Positions 24,066 through 36,272 of a stretch of 64,000 nucleotides of DNA are shown here, piece by piece. Numbering within the stretch: the first letter of the stretch is position 1; every line of letters begins with the position of its first letter. Position numbers and translations under genes: made by a program. The stretch is taken from positions 2,790,001 to 2,854,000 of the forward strand of contig NBBA01000002.1 of NCBI GenBank assembly GCA_002794785.1, read 5' to 3'. Source of the DNA: Coniferiporia sulphurascens. Its lineage: Eukaryota; Basidiomycota; Agaricomycetes; Hymenochaetales; Hymenochaetaceae. The notes below the pieces were generated by a model. That model was not told where the DNA came from and searched no databases. It saw only the letters and a program-made list of their open reading frames with translations.

Positions 24066-24838
24066 GCTTGACCCGAGCCCCCTTTCTGAGTCTGGGATCG
24101 TGGTTCCTCGCTCGTTGTGATGAGCGCACACGCTCGGTTTTTGTGAAGCGGAGCATTTGTTCCGAGTGAATGTGGCGCGGCACGTTTACCCATTGAACAG
24201 GCTTCCCTGCATTCGAAGACGGGCGCCTATCCGAGTCTGTTGTCGGATTACTGGCCCGGTCCGTATCGGGAGCATCTTATCGTGCCTGCTCTGCTAATTG
24301 CAGCGCGGTGAACAGGCGTGACGCTGGGCAAAGGGTCAAAGTGCCCTCTGCTCCTTGGCTTGCGAGGGCCTTACATAGACTACTTGCAGGGGCGCCAGCA
24401 CCGGCTCGATCGTTTTGCGGGTCTGCGTTTTGCGGAAGGTGCCGGGCTATGCTCGGTGCTACCTGCGCCTGCTGGCAATGCCCGAGCTTCGACGAACACG
24501 CTCCGACCTTTTTGAGAAATAGGCGCTCGTCCGTGGGAGGTTCCCGCGATAGGTGTGCCGATGTGATGTAGCCGAAGCAGGATTATACTGTGTGTATACG
24601 TTTACGCTTGATTCGGCTCTTCCTAAGAATGTACATATTTTTACTATTCACAAGGATTCTGTCAGTGCGTTCTTGTGTACGGTGTTTCGCTTCGGATACG
24701 CAAGAAAAATAAATAAATGAAAGCATAGACGGACATGCTAGAAGCGGGTAACTCGGTGAAGAGGAGGAACGAGGGGAGGGGCAAACAGTCGCAACTTCTT
24801 ATCCTTACTTCTCTGCTGCTAGACGACTCCGGCGGATT
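24066..24838. other. Upstream region of MLKL-like gene A, a relic of which is copied near 42 kb
   Basis: Holds the promoter of gene A. The block TTGAACAGGCTTCCCTGCAT at 24193-24212 recurs before gene B (about 26587) and in the relic at 41.9 kb. Confidence 0.5.
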
Positions 24839-26582
24839 CATGCACCTTCAGTTGTCCGGCGGTACGCGTATTCGGATCTGCCAGCGGTTTTGAGGTCAGG
24901 ATCAACAGGTTCACCCTTTTCCTGTACCACAGCTAAGGGCGAACCAGCTACCAACTGCTTTGACGACGGGGTGTGCTGTAAAAAGAGGTGTGGTTAGGAC
25001 GAAGTCATGTCTTGAGGGGAGGTCAAGGATAGCTGAACATACCGGTTGGGGACAAATCTTTCGGAGTAGTCGCGTGCGAAGCTTTGGGACTTTCGGGAAG
25101 AATCACGGGTAGGGATATTCTCCACAGACGCCTCTGGAGGTACGATGTCGTCCTTGTCCTGTGCGTTCTCGGGCTTTGAGCCTCCAGCTTCAGCCGATGA
25201 AGATGTGCCGCTCCCTTCTGTACGCGAGAGTGTGGGCTGACTTCGGGGGTCAAGACGCGGCATCCGTGTGTCGGGCGACAAAGAGTGCGGCTTCTTGTGT
25301 CGCTTGTGTGGGTGAGGCTGCTCCTTGGCTTCGATGCTGTCCGTACGACTTTCCTCGACGTCCGGTGTAGGTGTCGCACTTCTGGGATGCTTCCCTAGCG
25401 TCGTGTGTGACTCGCTTGTGCTGGCTGGGTGATCCTCCGGGATGGAAGCAAGGCTCTTGTGTGATCTGTCCGTGGACCGCCCCCGTTCACCAGAAGACTC
25501 TTTGATTATAGAGTGGTTTCCAGGCGACTCAGCCGTCGCGGGAAGAGAGCGTGCTAGACGGTTGAGCGTGGCGTGCATTTCGGCCATCTCTACCTTCATC
25601 CTTTCCATGTCCGTCTTCATGTCCGTGACGTCCGTCTTCACCTCTTTCACATCTGTCTTTACAACTTCCAAAATTCCCATCGTCTGTTTGGCATCTATCA
25701 TTATCTCCATAGCTGCCCCTATCTACAAAAAAGGAAACATTTACGTTGTCAGCTGATAAGCCATGTCCAACTAATAACTGACAGTACCGATAACGTACGT
25801 TAAAGTTCTGTTTCGCCTCCAGGAGCTCTTTCTTGAGTTTCTTCACCTCAAGAAGCATGTTGTTCCCGGCCGGTAACAGTTTTAGTTGCTTGATGCCGTT
25901 GCTCCATGCCCTTTTTGCTCCTTTCAGGAAACCCCTTTTTTCTTCCTTTATTGACGCAGTCCCTTGTTGGTCTTTTCTTCTTTTTCCTAAAATGCATGCA
26001 TGGACGTGTTACGCGACTCTGCATTGTAGCAATCAGCATATAGCTAGTTACCGTACAGAAAGGGGAGGATTTGGTACTTAAGGGAATATGCTTACCTTCC
26101 GAGTTTTTCCAGTTTCCCCATCAAATGTTGCTTTCCTAGATCATCTATGGTATTGTCCAAGTACAGACGCAAAATATGAGCCGATATTTCCCTGAGTAGA
26201 TCGGCAGACTCTATTAAGAGTGTATTCTCTTTCTTAGCAGCACGGTGTCTCATCTACAGAAAAGATACATTAGACTGGGTGTCATTTGTCTATATTGCAA
26301 TACCTTTATCTCCTTGGTGATGACTAGAGCTAACTCAAGGAAAAGTTTCGGCAGGGCGCCAAAAACGGGAACGGTTTTAAAGGCTCTCCGAACCATCTTG
26401 AGCATCTCTATAATGTTGGAGAGTCGCTGGTCATCGTCGTCACTGATGGCCTTCGTCGCTGTACTACTAGTTGTTAGGCTTGTTTGGGAGGTCATGACCT
26501 TTTGCTCGAGACGGGGAACAACCATGCCCGGGCTTTTAAGGCGATTCTGGTGGACCTGCTGAAGGTGGTATGATTCCATCAT
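24839..26582 (-). CDS. MLKL/HeLo-like helical domain protein with disordered tail (paralog B), last exon out of frame
   Basis: Tandem paralog of gene A in the same orientation. Exon 1 (26304-26582) starts MMESYHLQQV and holds RLSNIIEMLKMVRRAFKTVP and LFLELALVITKEIK. Exon 2 (26096-26253) has RAAKKENTLLIESADLLREI, exon 3 ends EVKKLKKELLEAKQNFN, and exon 4 contains a regular coiled coil, VVKTDVKEVKTDVTDMKTDM, then a Ser/Pro-rich disordered tail. A last exon shows LVAGSPLAVVQEKGE and SEYAYRRTTEGA, matching gene A's C-terminus. However, the only good intron before it (GTATGT at about 25043 to TTTTACAG at about 24980, with a CTAAC branch site) joins in the wrong phase and gives a stop after about 10 residues. 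Either the tail was lost or a sequence error or unusual splice exists. The family call is the same as for A. Confidence 0.5.
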
Positions 26583-27638
26583 CCATTGGACAGGCTTCCC
26601 TGCTCTGGATCATGATTCTGAAACTGTTTGGAACAGCGCTACCAGCGGCCCGGTCTTCATCTGCATTCTGCCGGGACTTTGCACCCGGCGCATTGGCGCT
26701 ACGCTCGCGCTGATACATTCATTTGTATGCAGTTTGTGGATAGACCGGTGCTTCTTTTACTATCAGCCGCTCGTCTGTGAGAGCATTGCACTACAGCGAG
26801 GCGCAGTTTCCAGTTCTGTGTCAAAGGCTGCGTTGGCACATGACGGTGGACCTTGGTACCTTGTTGACTGGCGGCTAAATTTTCCGGTTGAGCCGTACAT
26901 TTTTCTTGTCCGGTTTTCAGTCCAAACCAGCTAGTAAGAAGCTATACTAATCACTGATAAGCAAATTTGAATCCTCAGTTCAGCTAAGTCACCAAGAGGA
27001 CATGAATTTGTGGCTGACCACTTTTATCGGACAGATGTGCTTTGTAGAGGTGCGATTTCCTCCGCTTTTATCATCCGTCCTTTGCTCAAACGCTTTCAAA
27101 CAGTTTGAGGATGTTAGATATGGAACCGAATGGATTGAATGAGCTGTATAGGCATAACTGCAACAGCCCGGTGAAAGGAGGGATCCGTCTTTCGTACAGC
27201 ATGATTAGGCGACTGGAATGGAGGCATTCAGGGGAAGCGAATGGATCGGACACGATTATGGAACACCGCGTGTTGTCTTGACTTTTTTTGCTATCAGACG
27301 CCCTTCGAGTTCCCAGCTTGCCAGTACTAGTCATGGTGGAATACAATACAAAAGTAAGTAAGAATCCGAAAATGGCGGTATGATTGCCAACACAAGTTTC
27401 AGACTCAGATTCAGCCCAGACGGATCCTGCCGGTTCACTCGCCAATGATATTAATGGCCCACTACTTCACCAAACGGCGTAGATACGCGTGTGGGTACAC
27501 GAACTGGGGTAGGCTCATGCGTATATATATCCAGACTCATGAGCACCCCGTCGCTCGCACCTGGCGTCGTGCAGTCCAACTGTCTCCTTAATGCAACCTA
27601 CGAACACCGAGTCGCCAGCGCAGTCAAGGGAAAACTAG
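26583..27638. other. Intergenic region carrying duplicated blocks
   Basis: No supported gene. Words such as TTTTTTTGCTATCAGACG (27284) and CAGACTCAGATTCAGCCCAG (27400-27419) recur before S4 at 38150 and 38285, so this region was copied along with the Smr genes. Confidence 0.5.
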
Positions 27639-27652
27639 TTACTAGGACGGCC
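27639..27652 (+). promoter_or_regulatory. Shared upstream element of S1 (TTACTAGGACGGCC)
   Basis: Copy of the GGACG-type element found before S1-S5, about 90 bp before the S1 ATG. Confidence 0.4.
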
Positions 27653-27737
27653 AGGCTAGCCATTGATAGAATCAGCTTTGAAGCTCTTTATTCAGACGTG
27701 CCATTCCTAGCTTCGCAACTACCCTAGTCCCGCCATC

Positions 27738-28947
27738 ATGTGGAGCATGTACCTGTTGATCCTTGCAGCGGTTATCCTCTGGTGGATATTCTGCCAACTT
27801 GATGATGGCGGGGCCGCGCAACAGTCTTCATCTCGCTGGACAAGTGTAGGAACAAGCGGGAATCATTATCCTCATTACCAGGCCACGGATTCTTCGCGCC
27901 CGACCTCCCACAACCAAGCGTCCACAAACTCCCATTATGCAAGACTTGCGGAAGCCGAGCGCACCCTTCCATCCAGGGCCCCGAACAAGCCGGTCTACTC
28001 GGCTCAGCCATATCCTCAGTATCATCAACCGCACTTTGTCTCTCCTGCGCACAACACGAGGCCACCGCCCCGCAACCCACAATCACACGGTAAGGAACGC
28101 TTGTTTAGAGTGTTTTTTGTGACTGACCATACGGTGTCCCTCTCCCAACAAATCTGTACTGCGAAGATGGCGGGCCAACGCGTGCTAGGGTTCTTCGTAC
28201 TTTATTTCCAAATATCCCTAATATTAAAAATGGGGACTCGAATCGTGGCGCATATGGTGATTACGACGCTGCACTGTACTTTTGTTTCCCCTTGACAATA
28301 TCATACAGATACGAATGATACTAATACCGGCAAAGCCCATACTTTACCATACATGGGGCAGGATGAAAATCCTGTATCGACGCCATTTGTCAATGAATCT
28401 CCCGGAGTACGATACCGCGAGTTGGCGAGGGGTGAAGCGAAGTTGCGGAAGATCGCATTCGAGAACTCACAACGGTCATTTCGCTTGGGAAACAGAGCTG
28501 AGGCTAAACGAGTGAGTCAGTGCGTCTTGTATTTTGAGGGCCCTGCCAATGTTTTGGACGCCTTGCCTATAGCTCAGCGAGAAAGGAAAGCGTCATGATG
28601 AGAAGGTCAAACAATATAACGTTCTAGCAGCGGCAGATATTTTTGCACACAACAATCCGGGATGCAACTCTGAGTCGACCTCCTCTACGCCGCTTCTGCG
28701 GTGTGATTTACATGGCTTGTACGTTAAGGAGGCGTCACAGTATACACGGAATCATCTTGCTCGTTGCCGGAAGGCCGGGATCAAGAAGACGACGCTGATT
28801 GTTGGGAAAGGCTCTCATAGCAAGGGAGGGGATGCAAAAATAAAGCCAGCAATAATGAAGATGATGACGAATACTTCTGATGTAGTTGCCGCCTTCCATG
28901 GGACGAATGAGGGACGAATTATTGTGGAATTCTCAAAGGTCGACTAG
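27738..28947 (+). CDS. Membrane-anchored DUF1771-Smr domain protein S1
   Basis: Exons 27738-28089, 28309-28511 and 28573-28947 give 309 residues in frame. An N-terminal anchor (MYLLILAAVILWWIFCQL, residues 4-21) is followed by a polar Ser/His/Pro/Tyr-rich linker, the DUF1771 helix RYRELARGEAKLRKIAFENS with RAEAKRLSEKGKRHDEKVKQ (about 152-205), and a C-terminal Smr domain (about 228-305). The Smr domain has the two family motifs, CDLHGLYVKEA and LIVGKGSHSKGGDAKIKPAI, and ends GRIIVEFSKVD. Smr domains are nicking or RNA endonuclease modules in MutS2 and several eukaryotic proteins. With the anchor, the Smr domain should face the cytosol (inferred). First of six related genes. Confidence 0.8.
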
Positions 28948-31495
28948 TATGTTTCCATCTTTTTTGTATTTTCGCAGAGTTTTATTAGGCCACTTTCAGT
29001 ACAAGCTGTAGTCCAGTAGTCGTAGTACAAAGTGCAGTGTATTAGTCTATGGTGCCTGTATTTTTTACTTTTGTGTCCGATTCACTATGTATTCCAAACC
29101 CCCTTGTTCCCTGCTGTTTACTTATCGTATATACATAGAGCTGCGACGTTGGATGCTCCTTTTACTCTGATATATATTTCAGAATTATTAGAATCCAGAC
29201 ACGCTGAAATTTTCGCTGAAATTCCGCCAATTCGTGCCAGTCGCTCGAGGGGCAAATCATAGAGCCGAGGATTTACCCCGACCGCAGATCGTCCCAATAC
29301 GGAAAATGCTGATCCAATGCTGTGACCTTTGGTGGCGAACCGCTCATGCCGGGCCGAGAGTTCTAAAAGAGAGTGGTTGCCGAGAACCCGGCACCGTTTA
29401 CTTCAACTACTGTAGTAGTTGGACCCCAACTTTATATTAAGTTACGATATGAACACTCAGTCAGGTCCCACATGACTGATCAGATTCCACACCGGAGCGT
29501 TAGTTGGTACTCCTACAACCGTAGGCAGAGTCAGTGCCCCAATTTGGCTTTTTCGGATGGGCATCGTTCTGTAACTTGAAAGAGTTGTATCAACTTTTTT
29601 TGGCTGTTTAACATCCGTGAGCCGCTCGATTCTGCATCCGCCGCTTACGCGGTATTCAAGCATTTCAAACCTGCAGTCGGGCTTGAGCACGGCAAGCTAA
29701 TAAAAGTCGTTCGCTCCGACAATGGAGGAGAGTTCGTAAACGATAAATTAGCTCAATTCTTTCCTGAAGCGGGAATTACGCACGAAACGACAACTCCGCA
29801 GACGCAATGGAAAATGCACATACTGGGGACTCCTCTCGCGCAGGATGAGGCCCCAGGCGGTGCCCAGAAAACAGCGTCGTGTGGCTATTTGCTCGTTCAC
29901 AAACGCGTCACCCCCAAACACCGCCGTCGACGTCTGCGGAGTGCGCAAAGCCATCATGCGGGATCTCTGAGAAGCTCACTCGGCGCGCCGCGCGCGTTGC
30001 GTCGTTCGCGGCAGGAAGGGGGATCGGCCGGACGAGGAAGAAGCCGGGGATCATCGGAAAAGACGTTCCCAGGGCGAGAAAGAGAAGGAATGAAGACGTG
30101 TCACCGGGGAATAACACATGTGCGAAGGTAGAAAAAAAAGAGGCTGAAAGGCCGAAGCCTGAGAGTGCCAGACCCGTCTTCGATGCTCTCTGCAGAACCA
30201 GTCAGAGATAAAGACAGCGGTGAAGGCAGATAATGATGCCTACCATTGCGTCAGGAAAGCTCTTCGCGGTGGCGTTTACGCTGCTCGTCAGTCCCTCATT
30301 CCCTCCTGCGCAGTCAAGAACGAACACGCGACAATAACAGCGAGCACTACTTGTGACAACCTCTCCGCACTTACATCCGCTTGAGCGGCATCGGGCCCGT
30401 TATAAAAATGGCGAATGCTTGAATATCCAATAAACAAGAAGATAAACCCGCATGCAAGCAATCTTCACGAGAATAACCACTCTTCAGTTCACTAGCCCTG
30501 AGCACAAGATTACACTTACATCCGAGGGTCTCTGCGGTCAACTATCTTTCCCCACTGTATACGCCGACTGCATAGGGGAAGAACTTGTCGGCAAAGCGAC
30601 AAAGACGAGAAAGACATAAAGCGCACTGTTTCCCGCAAGTCCTGTTCGAAATTAATGACTCTGGGTATTATTGAAAACACTAATACATACCAATGACATT
30701 TAGTTTGGTGTGAGATATACGAAGCCGGGAAGCGGGTTGTGGCGCATCAGATGCGAAATGTCAATTCAAGTTACCGTTAGAGGCACTCATATTCGATACG
30801 ATTCGCGTATCATATTCAGCATACCAGAGTAGACCTTAGCATGCAAGTCAACTCAGTCCTTCTGTTACGGTCGACGACGACACGTAGTTTGTGCCTGAGC
30901 TCAAGGATCATTGTGAGCCGAGGCGCCGACAGCACCTTCGGTGCCGTTCCACGACCCCCTGTCCTTGAGGCCATTTAAATTTAGTAAGCTGAAAGGCGCC
31001 CAAGCTACAGCATATGAGATAGGAGTATGTAGATTTGAACGGCCAACGAGCTGGAAGAATGTGAAAGATAAGTACTGCGGCGAGCCGAGGACGGAAATAG
31101 TCTGCTGCTAAAGTCGCAGTACGCGTTCTACAGCCGCTGAGGAAATGACAAATATTAATTACGTAACTTAATACAGTTACTTTCAAGGGCTTACTGATAC
31201 GTTTGTAAGCGCAGTAAAGCATCTCAATTTCTTCAAAGCAACATTACGTAATCCGAGGCGCTCAGTCGACGCGCAATTCCAATTCGGCAACATGACACTG
31301 CAGAGGCAAACGCGTCCTGTCGGCACCGTTCATATGAATTAATGAGCTAATTGAAGCGAGTCAGCCCTGTTCCTATGGCTTCAAGATCAATCATCGCAAT
31401 TTCCGGTATAAAGACTCGGTCCTGAATCCATATACGCCAGCTTTCAATCAGTGTCCAGTGCAGCGGTTACCGTCGAACACCTCATCTCAGTGATC
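28948..31495. other. Intergenic region with shared 3' blocks and a retroelement fragment
   Basis: The first 450 bp hold blocks shared with the flanks of S4 and S5 (GTTTACTTATCGTATATACA at about 29118; GCAGATCGTCCCAATACGG at 29283). A block at 29495-29630 recurs at 34170-34310. A Copia integrase fragment follows. From 29.8 to 30.2 kb there is an Arg/Lys-rich open frame I cannot identify; from 30.2 to 31.5 kb I see nothing. Confidence 0.5.
29610..29815 (+). mobile_element. Ty1/copia integrase fragment
   Basis: Translates to FKHFKPAVGLEHGKLIKVVR, then SDNGGEFVNDKLAQFFPEAG and ITHETTTPQTQW, the conserved part of the Copia integrase core including the second catalytic Asp (SDNGGEF). No LTRs, protease or reverse transcriptase are seen nearby and the frame is short, so it is a relic. 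Confidence 0.8.
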
Positions 31496-33644
31496 ATGCT
31501 TTCAAAGTTGCCGACGACTATTCCTTTCAATCTATCCGCTGTCGATGTCTTCGGTCTTGCTATTGGATCATGGCTGTTATACAAACTCTCCCAGACTGCG
31601 CGCATGCGTGCAAAGACGACAAAGCTGCGCGGTCCCCCTGCGTCTAGTTGGCTCTTCGGTGTCTCCCAAGAGGTCTTCCAGGGCGATTCCGCTGCCACAT
31701 ACTACGAAAAGTGGGCCGACGAGTACGGGCCAGTATACCAGATCCCAGGGCCCTTCGGTTCCCGCCGCACTGTCTTGACCGACGCGAAGGCTATCACCCA
31801 CTTCTACTCCAAAGAGACCTTCGGCTATGTGAACAGCACGTTCACCAAAATGGCTATATCCAATCTAGTAAGAGATTTCCCTACCCTTTATGAACCATGA
31901 CTCTTATGCATCAATGAAGATCGGGAAGGGACTCCTTTGGGCGGAAGGCGAAACCCATAAACGGTGGCTACTGATCTATATGCAAATCGAAATGATGGTG
32001 GTCTCACGAAACGCCTCACTAGACAGCGCAAGACTCTCAACCCTGCTTTTAGCAATGCCGCCATCCGGGATTTAGTACCAGTTTTCTACGATTCTGCCTA
32101 TAAGGTTGGCCTATCAGAGGATGTAAGAAACGTTTCCCCTGATGTTTCGTTTTTCCAGGTCAAGAACGCATGGGACGCACTTTTTCCCTCCTCTGGCTCC
32201 GAAGAAGTCATCGTAAATGTTCAGAAATGGTAAGCCACAGGTCCCATGCATTTTTTTTCGCAAGTCGACATTTGATATTGCAGGATGAACTCCGTTTCGC
32301 TTGATACTATCGGGATCACAGGCTTTGGCCACGATTTCGGTGCTCTCGAGGGTCGCCACTCAGACATCGTGGAAATATTCGACTCCTTTGGCACGCACCC
32401 CCCTCGAGGTATTGCCATCATCGTTCTACTCCTCGGCCCTGTGCTCCCCTTCCTCTTCAAACTCCCTACGTTCCACCAGCGTAGGGTTCAAAAGCTACAC
32501 AAAGCAATAGGAGTGATCGCGGATACTCTTTTGGAAAAGAGCCGAGCGGAAAAGGAAGCTGGATTGATTGGTGACACCGGTCGGTCCATGATGGGTTCCC
32601 TACGTATGTTTTTGCTTTGAAGATGTTCATCGTGCTGATTGCCGTCTAGTTAAGGCAGAGAGTTCGCAATCTGATCTAAGACTTTCCAGTGAAGAAGTCC
32701 TGGCCCAGGTATTTCAGATCCGTACTTAACGTCCCTTCATACTTCCTAAGCCATTTTTAGATGAAAGTGTTAATATTGGCAGGCTACGAGACGACTTCCA
32801 GTTAGTGCTTTTGTATCTTTCTCTTTCGTGTTCCACGACTGACGAACGAACTTACAGTTAGTCTCACGTGGGCGCTCATTGAGCTCGCCCTGAACCCGGA
32901 AAAGCAGGACAAATTGCGCGCGGAACTTTCTGAATTCGCGGGGAGCGACCCTTCGTTCGAGCAGCTAACCAACGGTCTTCCCTATCTTGACAGCGTTACC
33001 CGCGAGACGCTTCGTCTGCACTCTCCCGTCGGCCAAACCAATCGCCTAGTACGGATATTCGCAATATAGGCACAGTGCGTTTAGTTAACTGCTTGTTTTC
33101 TTTCCTCTACCATAGGCTGCGTATGACGACGTCATCCCGCTCAATACACCCGTCACAACCGCATCTGGGGCGAGCGTTGACCGTATAACCATTGCGGGTG
33201 GGGCTGCGCTCGTAGTACCCATCCGGGCAGTCAATAAATCCGAAACGATCTGGGGAGAGGACGCAAAGGAGTTCAAGCCCGAGCGCTGGTTGGACGGCGA
33301 GGCTGGTCTGACGGTTAAAGCTAAGGAGATGCAGGGCTACCACCATTTGCTAACGTTCGTCGACGGACCGAGATCATGCCTGGGGCGCAATTTTGCGATT
33401 GCTGAGTTCAAGGTGCGTTTGGTTTTCGCGGTGGCTAGTGCGATCCTTACTTTTGACTGATCTTGCCTTTCCTTGTCTCCCTTTTTACTAGTCTGTCCTT
33501 TCCGTGCTCGTACGCAACTATGTCTTCGCCATGCGCGACGGACCTGACACCAAGCTCGACCGGGTCACGACGATCCTACCCCGTCCCAAAGTCGCGGGCG
33601 AGGAAGGGTACGCCTTGCCGATGCGTGTGCGACGCGTAGAGTAG
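31496..33644 (+). CDS. Cytochrome P450 monooxygenase
   Basis: Haem-thiolate monooxygenase anchored in the ER. Ten or so exons; several joins were checked (for example HKR/QRKTLNPAFSNAAIRDL and VKNAWDALF). After a membrane segment near VFGLAIGSWLLYKLSQT and a Pro-rich hinge (LRGPPASSWLFG), the protein has the C-helix region EGETHKR, an I-helix ILAGYETTS (A-G-x-E-T-T), the K-helix ETLR (ExxR), PERW, and the haem loop FVDGPRSCLGRNFAIAEF with the Cys ligand. The length, about 550 residues, is normal. The CYP family number and the substrate cannot be assigned. It sits inside the Smr array between S1 and S2, on the same strand. Confidence 0.9.
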
Positions 33645-34521
33645 GATTTTGTTCAGGATAGGATGGTACGATGATCTCCTTTATTGTTGTTGAAGGTAAT
33701 ATGCCGGTGTAACAGATCGACAAATTATACAAGGGTTGCTGATATGCTTGAGTACGCACGAGTAATGGGTCATCAACGGGCCTCATGTATGTATCAGGTA
33801 CGCGCAACAGGTCAAATATGCCCGCGATCTCGGAGCGAAGCTTTCCCATTAAGTATTTCTTGCGGGACTCGAAGTCTTCAGGGTCAAGGTCAAGTTCAAG
33901 TTCAAATTCAAGCGCGGGGGCTGATCACCTATCATTTATTTTGTGGCTTCTAAATTATGTCATGTCTATATGTAAGCACATGTAAGCAAGTAACGAAATG
34001 GGAAGATGGCTACTTCAAGTTAGCTGGTTTGCCATGTGCGAAGTTACATAGATTTTCTGTAGATACTTTTCTGGTTACGGAGGCCTGCTTTTCTATAAAG
34101 CACTGCCTACATGACGCTAGATGATCACTGCAGCAATTAGATAACTGTGTCCCACATGACTGTTCAGATACCACACGCAGCTACTACCGGGGCGTTGGTC
34201 GGTACACCTGCGACACCAGTGCTCCAGCTTGGTATTTTCGGATGGGCATCGTTCTATAAAGAGTTGTATCGAGTTTGTTTGGCTGGTAAACGTCCGTGAG
34301 CAGTTTGACTTTGTAATGAATATCATTTCTGTCCTAGGTTCAAGTCTGATTGAGAGTGCCAAGGTCTCGTTAATACTGGTAGTTATTGGTTGCAGGGTTT
34401 CACTAAAAAAAACGTGCGTTAGTGGTGTAGTACCGAGGTAAAGTAGTATAACGAAACTCTCATGGCCCAGAGTCGTCATGGAAGAGTATGCAGTTTCTGA
34501 TGCGCTCAAGAAGTCAGGGCA
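33645..34521. other. Intergenic region with a block duplicated from 29.5 kb
   Basis: Contains (TTCAAG/GTCAAG) short repeats at 33883-33915. Positions 34170-34310 match 29495-29630 (ACACCTGCGACACCAGTG..., TTTTCGGATGGGCATCGTTC). No gene. Confidence 0.5.
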
Positions 34522-34533
34522 CCGTCCTAATTA
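34522..34533 (+). promoter_or_regulatory. Shared upstream element of S2 (CCGTCCTAATTA)
   Basis: Half of the palindrome seen before S5, about 90 bp before the S2 ATG. Confidence 0.4.
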
Positions 34534-34616
34534 CCAATATTAATGCAAGCGAATTGAGGCTTCATACTCAGGCGTGCCATCAGTCCAGTTTCTCGCTCAC
34601 CTGATTCCTACCACCA

Positions 34617-35972
34617 TGACCTCTCGGTGGATTCGTGCTGCTGCCCACGTGGCCGGCCTCTCGAGCGCAACGCCCTTGTTCATTTTTGCAGCATCGGCCA
34701 CCATTTGTGTGTCAAGCATAGTTCTTCCGGCCCTCTGGAAGAAGTTTACGAGTCTGATGAAGACGCAAAAACAAGCAGTGGTGACGGTGCCAGTGAAGAG
34801 GCCGTATTAACGACGGACAGAGACGTAAAGCATGCGCACTGCTGTGAACACTGTCTTCGCTATCACCCTGAAGCCTCCCCGTGCCTGGAACGCTCCCTGC
34901 ATGACCAAGTGTCTACATTCACCCACCGTACTGAATGCAAGGATACAATGTCCCTGCATCCCTCCAGGGTCGTCATCCAGCCGCTTTACTCTTCCGACTC
35001 TCACTCCAACTTGCACGCTGAAGGCTCTGCATGCCTCAACCAATTGTCCCAGGCTCCACATACCCATGGTGAGAACACTTATTCGGGGCTTTTTATGCCT
35101 GGAGCTTAGCTTAGAGCTAACTTGGGGTGCACTGGGTAGATATGTATGATAAGCCTCTCTCAGTGGATCAGAACCAGGAACATATTTTCTCGCATGAAAC
35201 AAATACACATGACAGTGTAGATCATGTTTTATTGCCAATTGTCGCGAATAGTACGATTGAAGATTTGTGCCATGGATCATATGGTGATTGCAATCTTGTA
35301 CTATATTACTCCCGCTTGACGATACCGATATAAAGGACTATTTAATCATGACTGCAGTGTTGCTCCTGACGGTCCATACAACCACCCACTTAAAAGCAAT
35401 CTGCATACAAAACCGTTCGGGCGTTATCCAAGAGAGAGGTATCGCGTAATGGCAAACGAAGAGGCGATATTGCAGACCGATGCTCTCAGGTACTCCCGTC
35501 TATGTTTTGAAGTGGACGAAACTGCTGAGGGTAAACGTGTAAGTCTGCACCTTATATCACATCTGAAACCTTGCAAACGTTCAGAGCGCCTTGTCTATAG
35601 CTCAAAAAAAAGGGGAAACGCCATGGGAAAATGCTCAAACAATACAATGCTCAAGCTGCAGCGGAGATTTTTGCGCACTACAATCCGAAATACTCCTCCA
35701 ACCCCACGTCTCCTCCACCTCGGAAGTGCGATCTGCATGAACTACACATCCAGGAGGCTTTATCGTATGTGCAGGGCCATCTTGACCGTTGTCGGAAAGC
35801 CGATCTTGAGAATACGATACTGATTGTCGGAAGAGGCACCCATAGTCTATCAGGGGATGCAAAAATAAAGCCAGCGATAATGAAGTGGTTAGCAAAAATC
35901 CCTGATGTGGTTGCCACCATCCATACTAAAAACAAAGGACGGGTTGACGTGGAATTTATAAGGGCTAATTAG
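34617..35972 (+). pseudogene. DUF1771-Smr paralog S2 with apparent frame breaks
   Basis: The N-terminal exon starts MTSRWIRAAAHVAGLSSATP and has a membrane helix (LFIFAASATICVSSIVLPAL). The linker that matches its paralogs (ESDEDAKTSSGDGASEEAV) continues in a different frame, so a one-base shift lies near 34740. A second exon (35140-35283, YDKPLSVDQNQEH) matches exon 2 of S5, but its donor phase does not fit the next exon, which reads RYRVMANEEAILQTDALRYS (a degraded DUF1771). The last exon 35601-35972 is intact, with KKKGKRHGKMLKQYNAQAAA, CDLHELHIQEAL and LIVGRGTHSLSGDAKIKPAI. The Smr end looks conserved while the front looks decayed. A missed splice or sequence error is possible. Confidence 0.55.
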
Positions 35973-36272
35973 CGTGCCCGTGGTCCTCTGTGGATCATAA
36001 TGTAATGCATTTGTATATACTTATTTATGTACGTAGACATATGTAAGCTCGGAGATTACCGATCCAGCTTCAGACTAAGAAACGGCTCAGACAGATGCTA
36101 AAGTACGTGGCTCACTAATTAATAAAGGCCACCGCTTCACCAGATAATTATGCCGATTTGATACATAAGCGGAGGCAAAACCGAGGCGAATCAATAAATA
36201 TACCCGGTTGGCAACTCAATGGCCTCATTGCAACTTGCAGACGCCGACACACTCATACTGTGTGTAGATAAA

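Noticed and set aside
27086..27445. Minus-strand 119-residue frame upstream of S1
   Set aside because: No domain, and its sequence lies in a block duplicated before S4 where the frame is not kept.
29879..30211. Arg/Lys-rich frame after the Copia fragment, possibly a DNA-binding protein
   Set aside because: Basic composition only; no conserved motif, and it follows a dead retroelement fragment.
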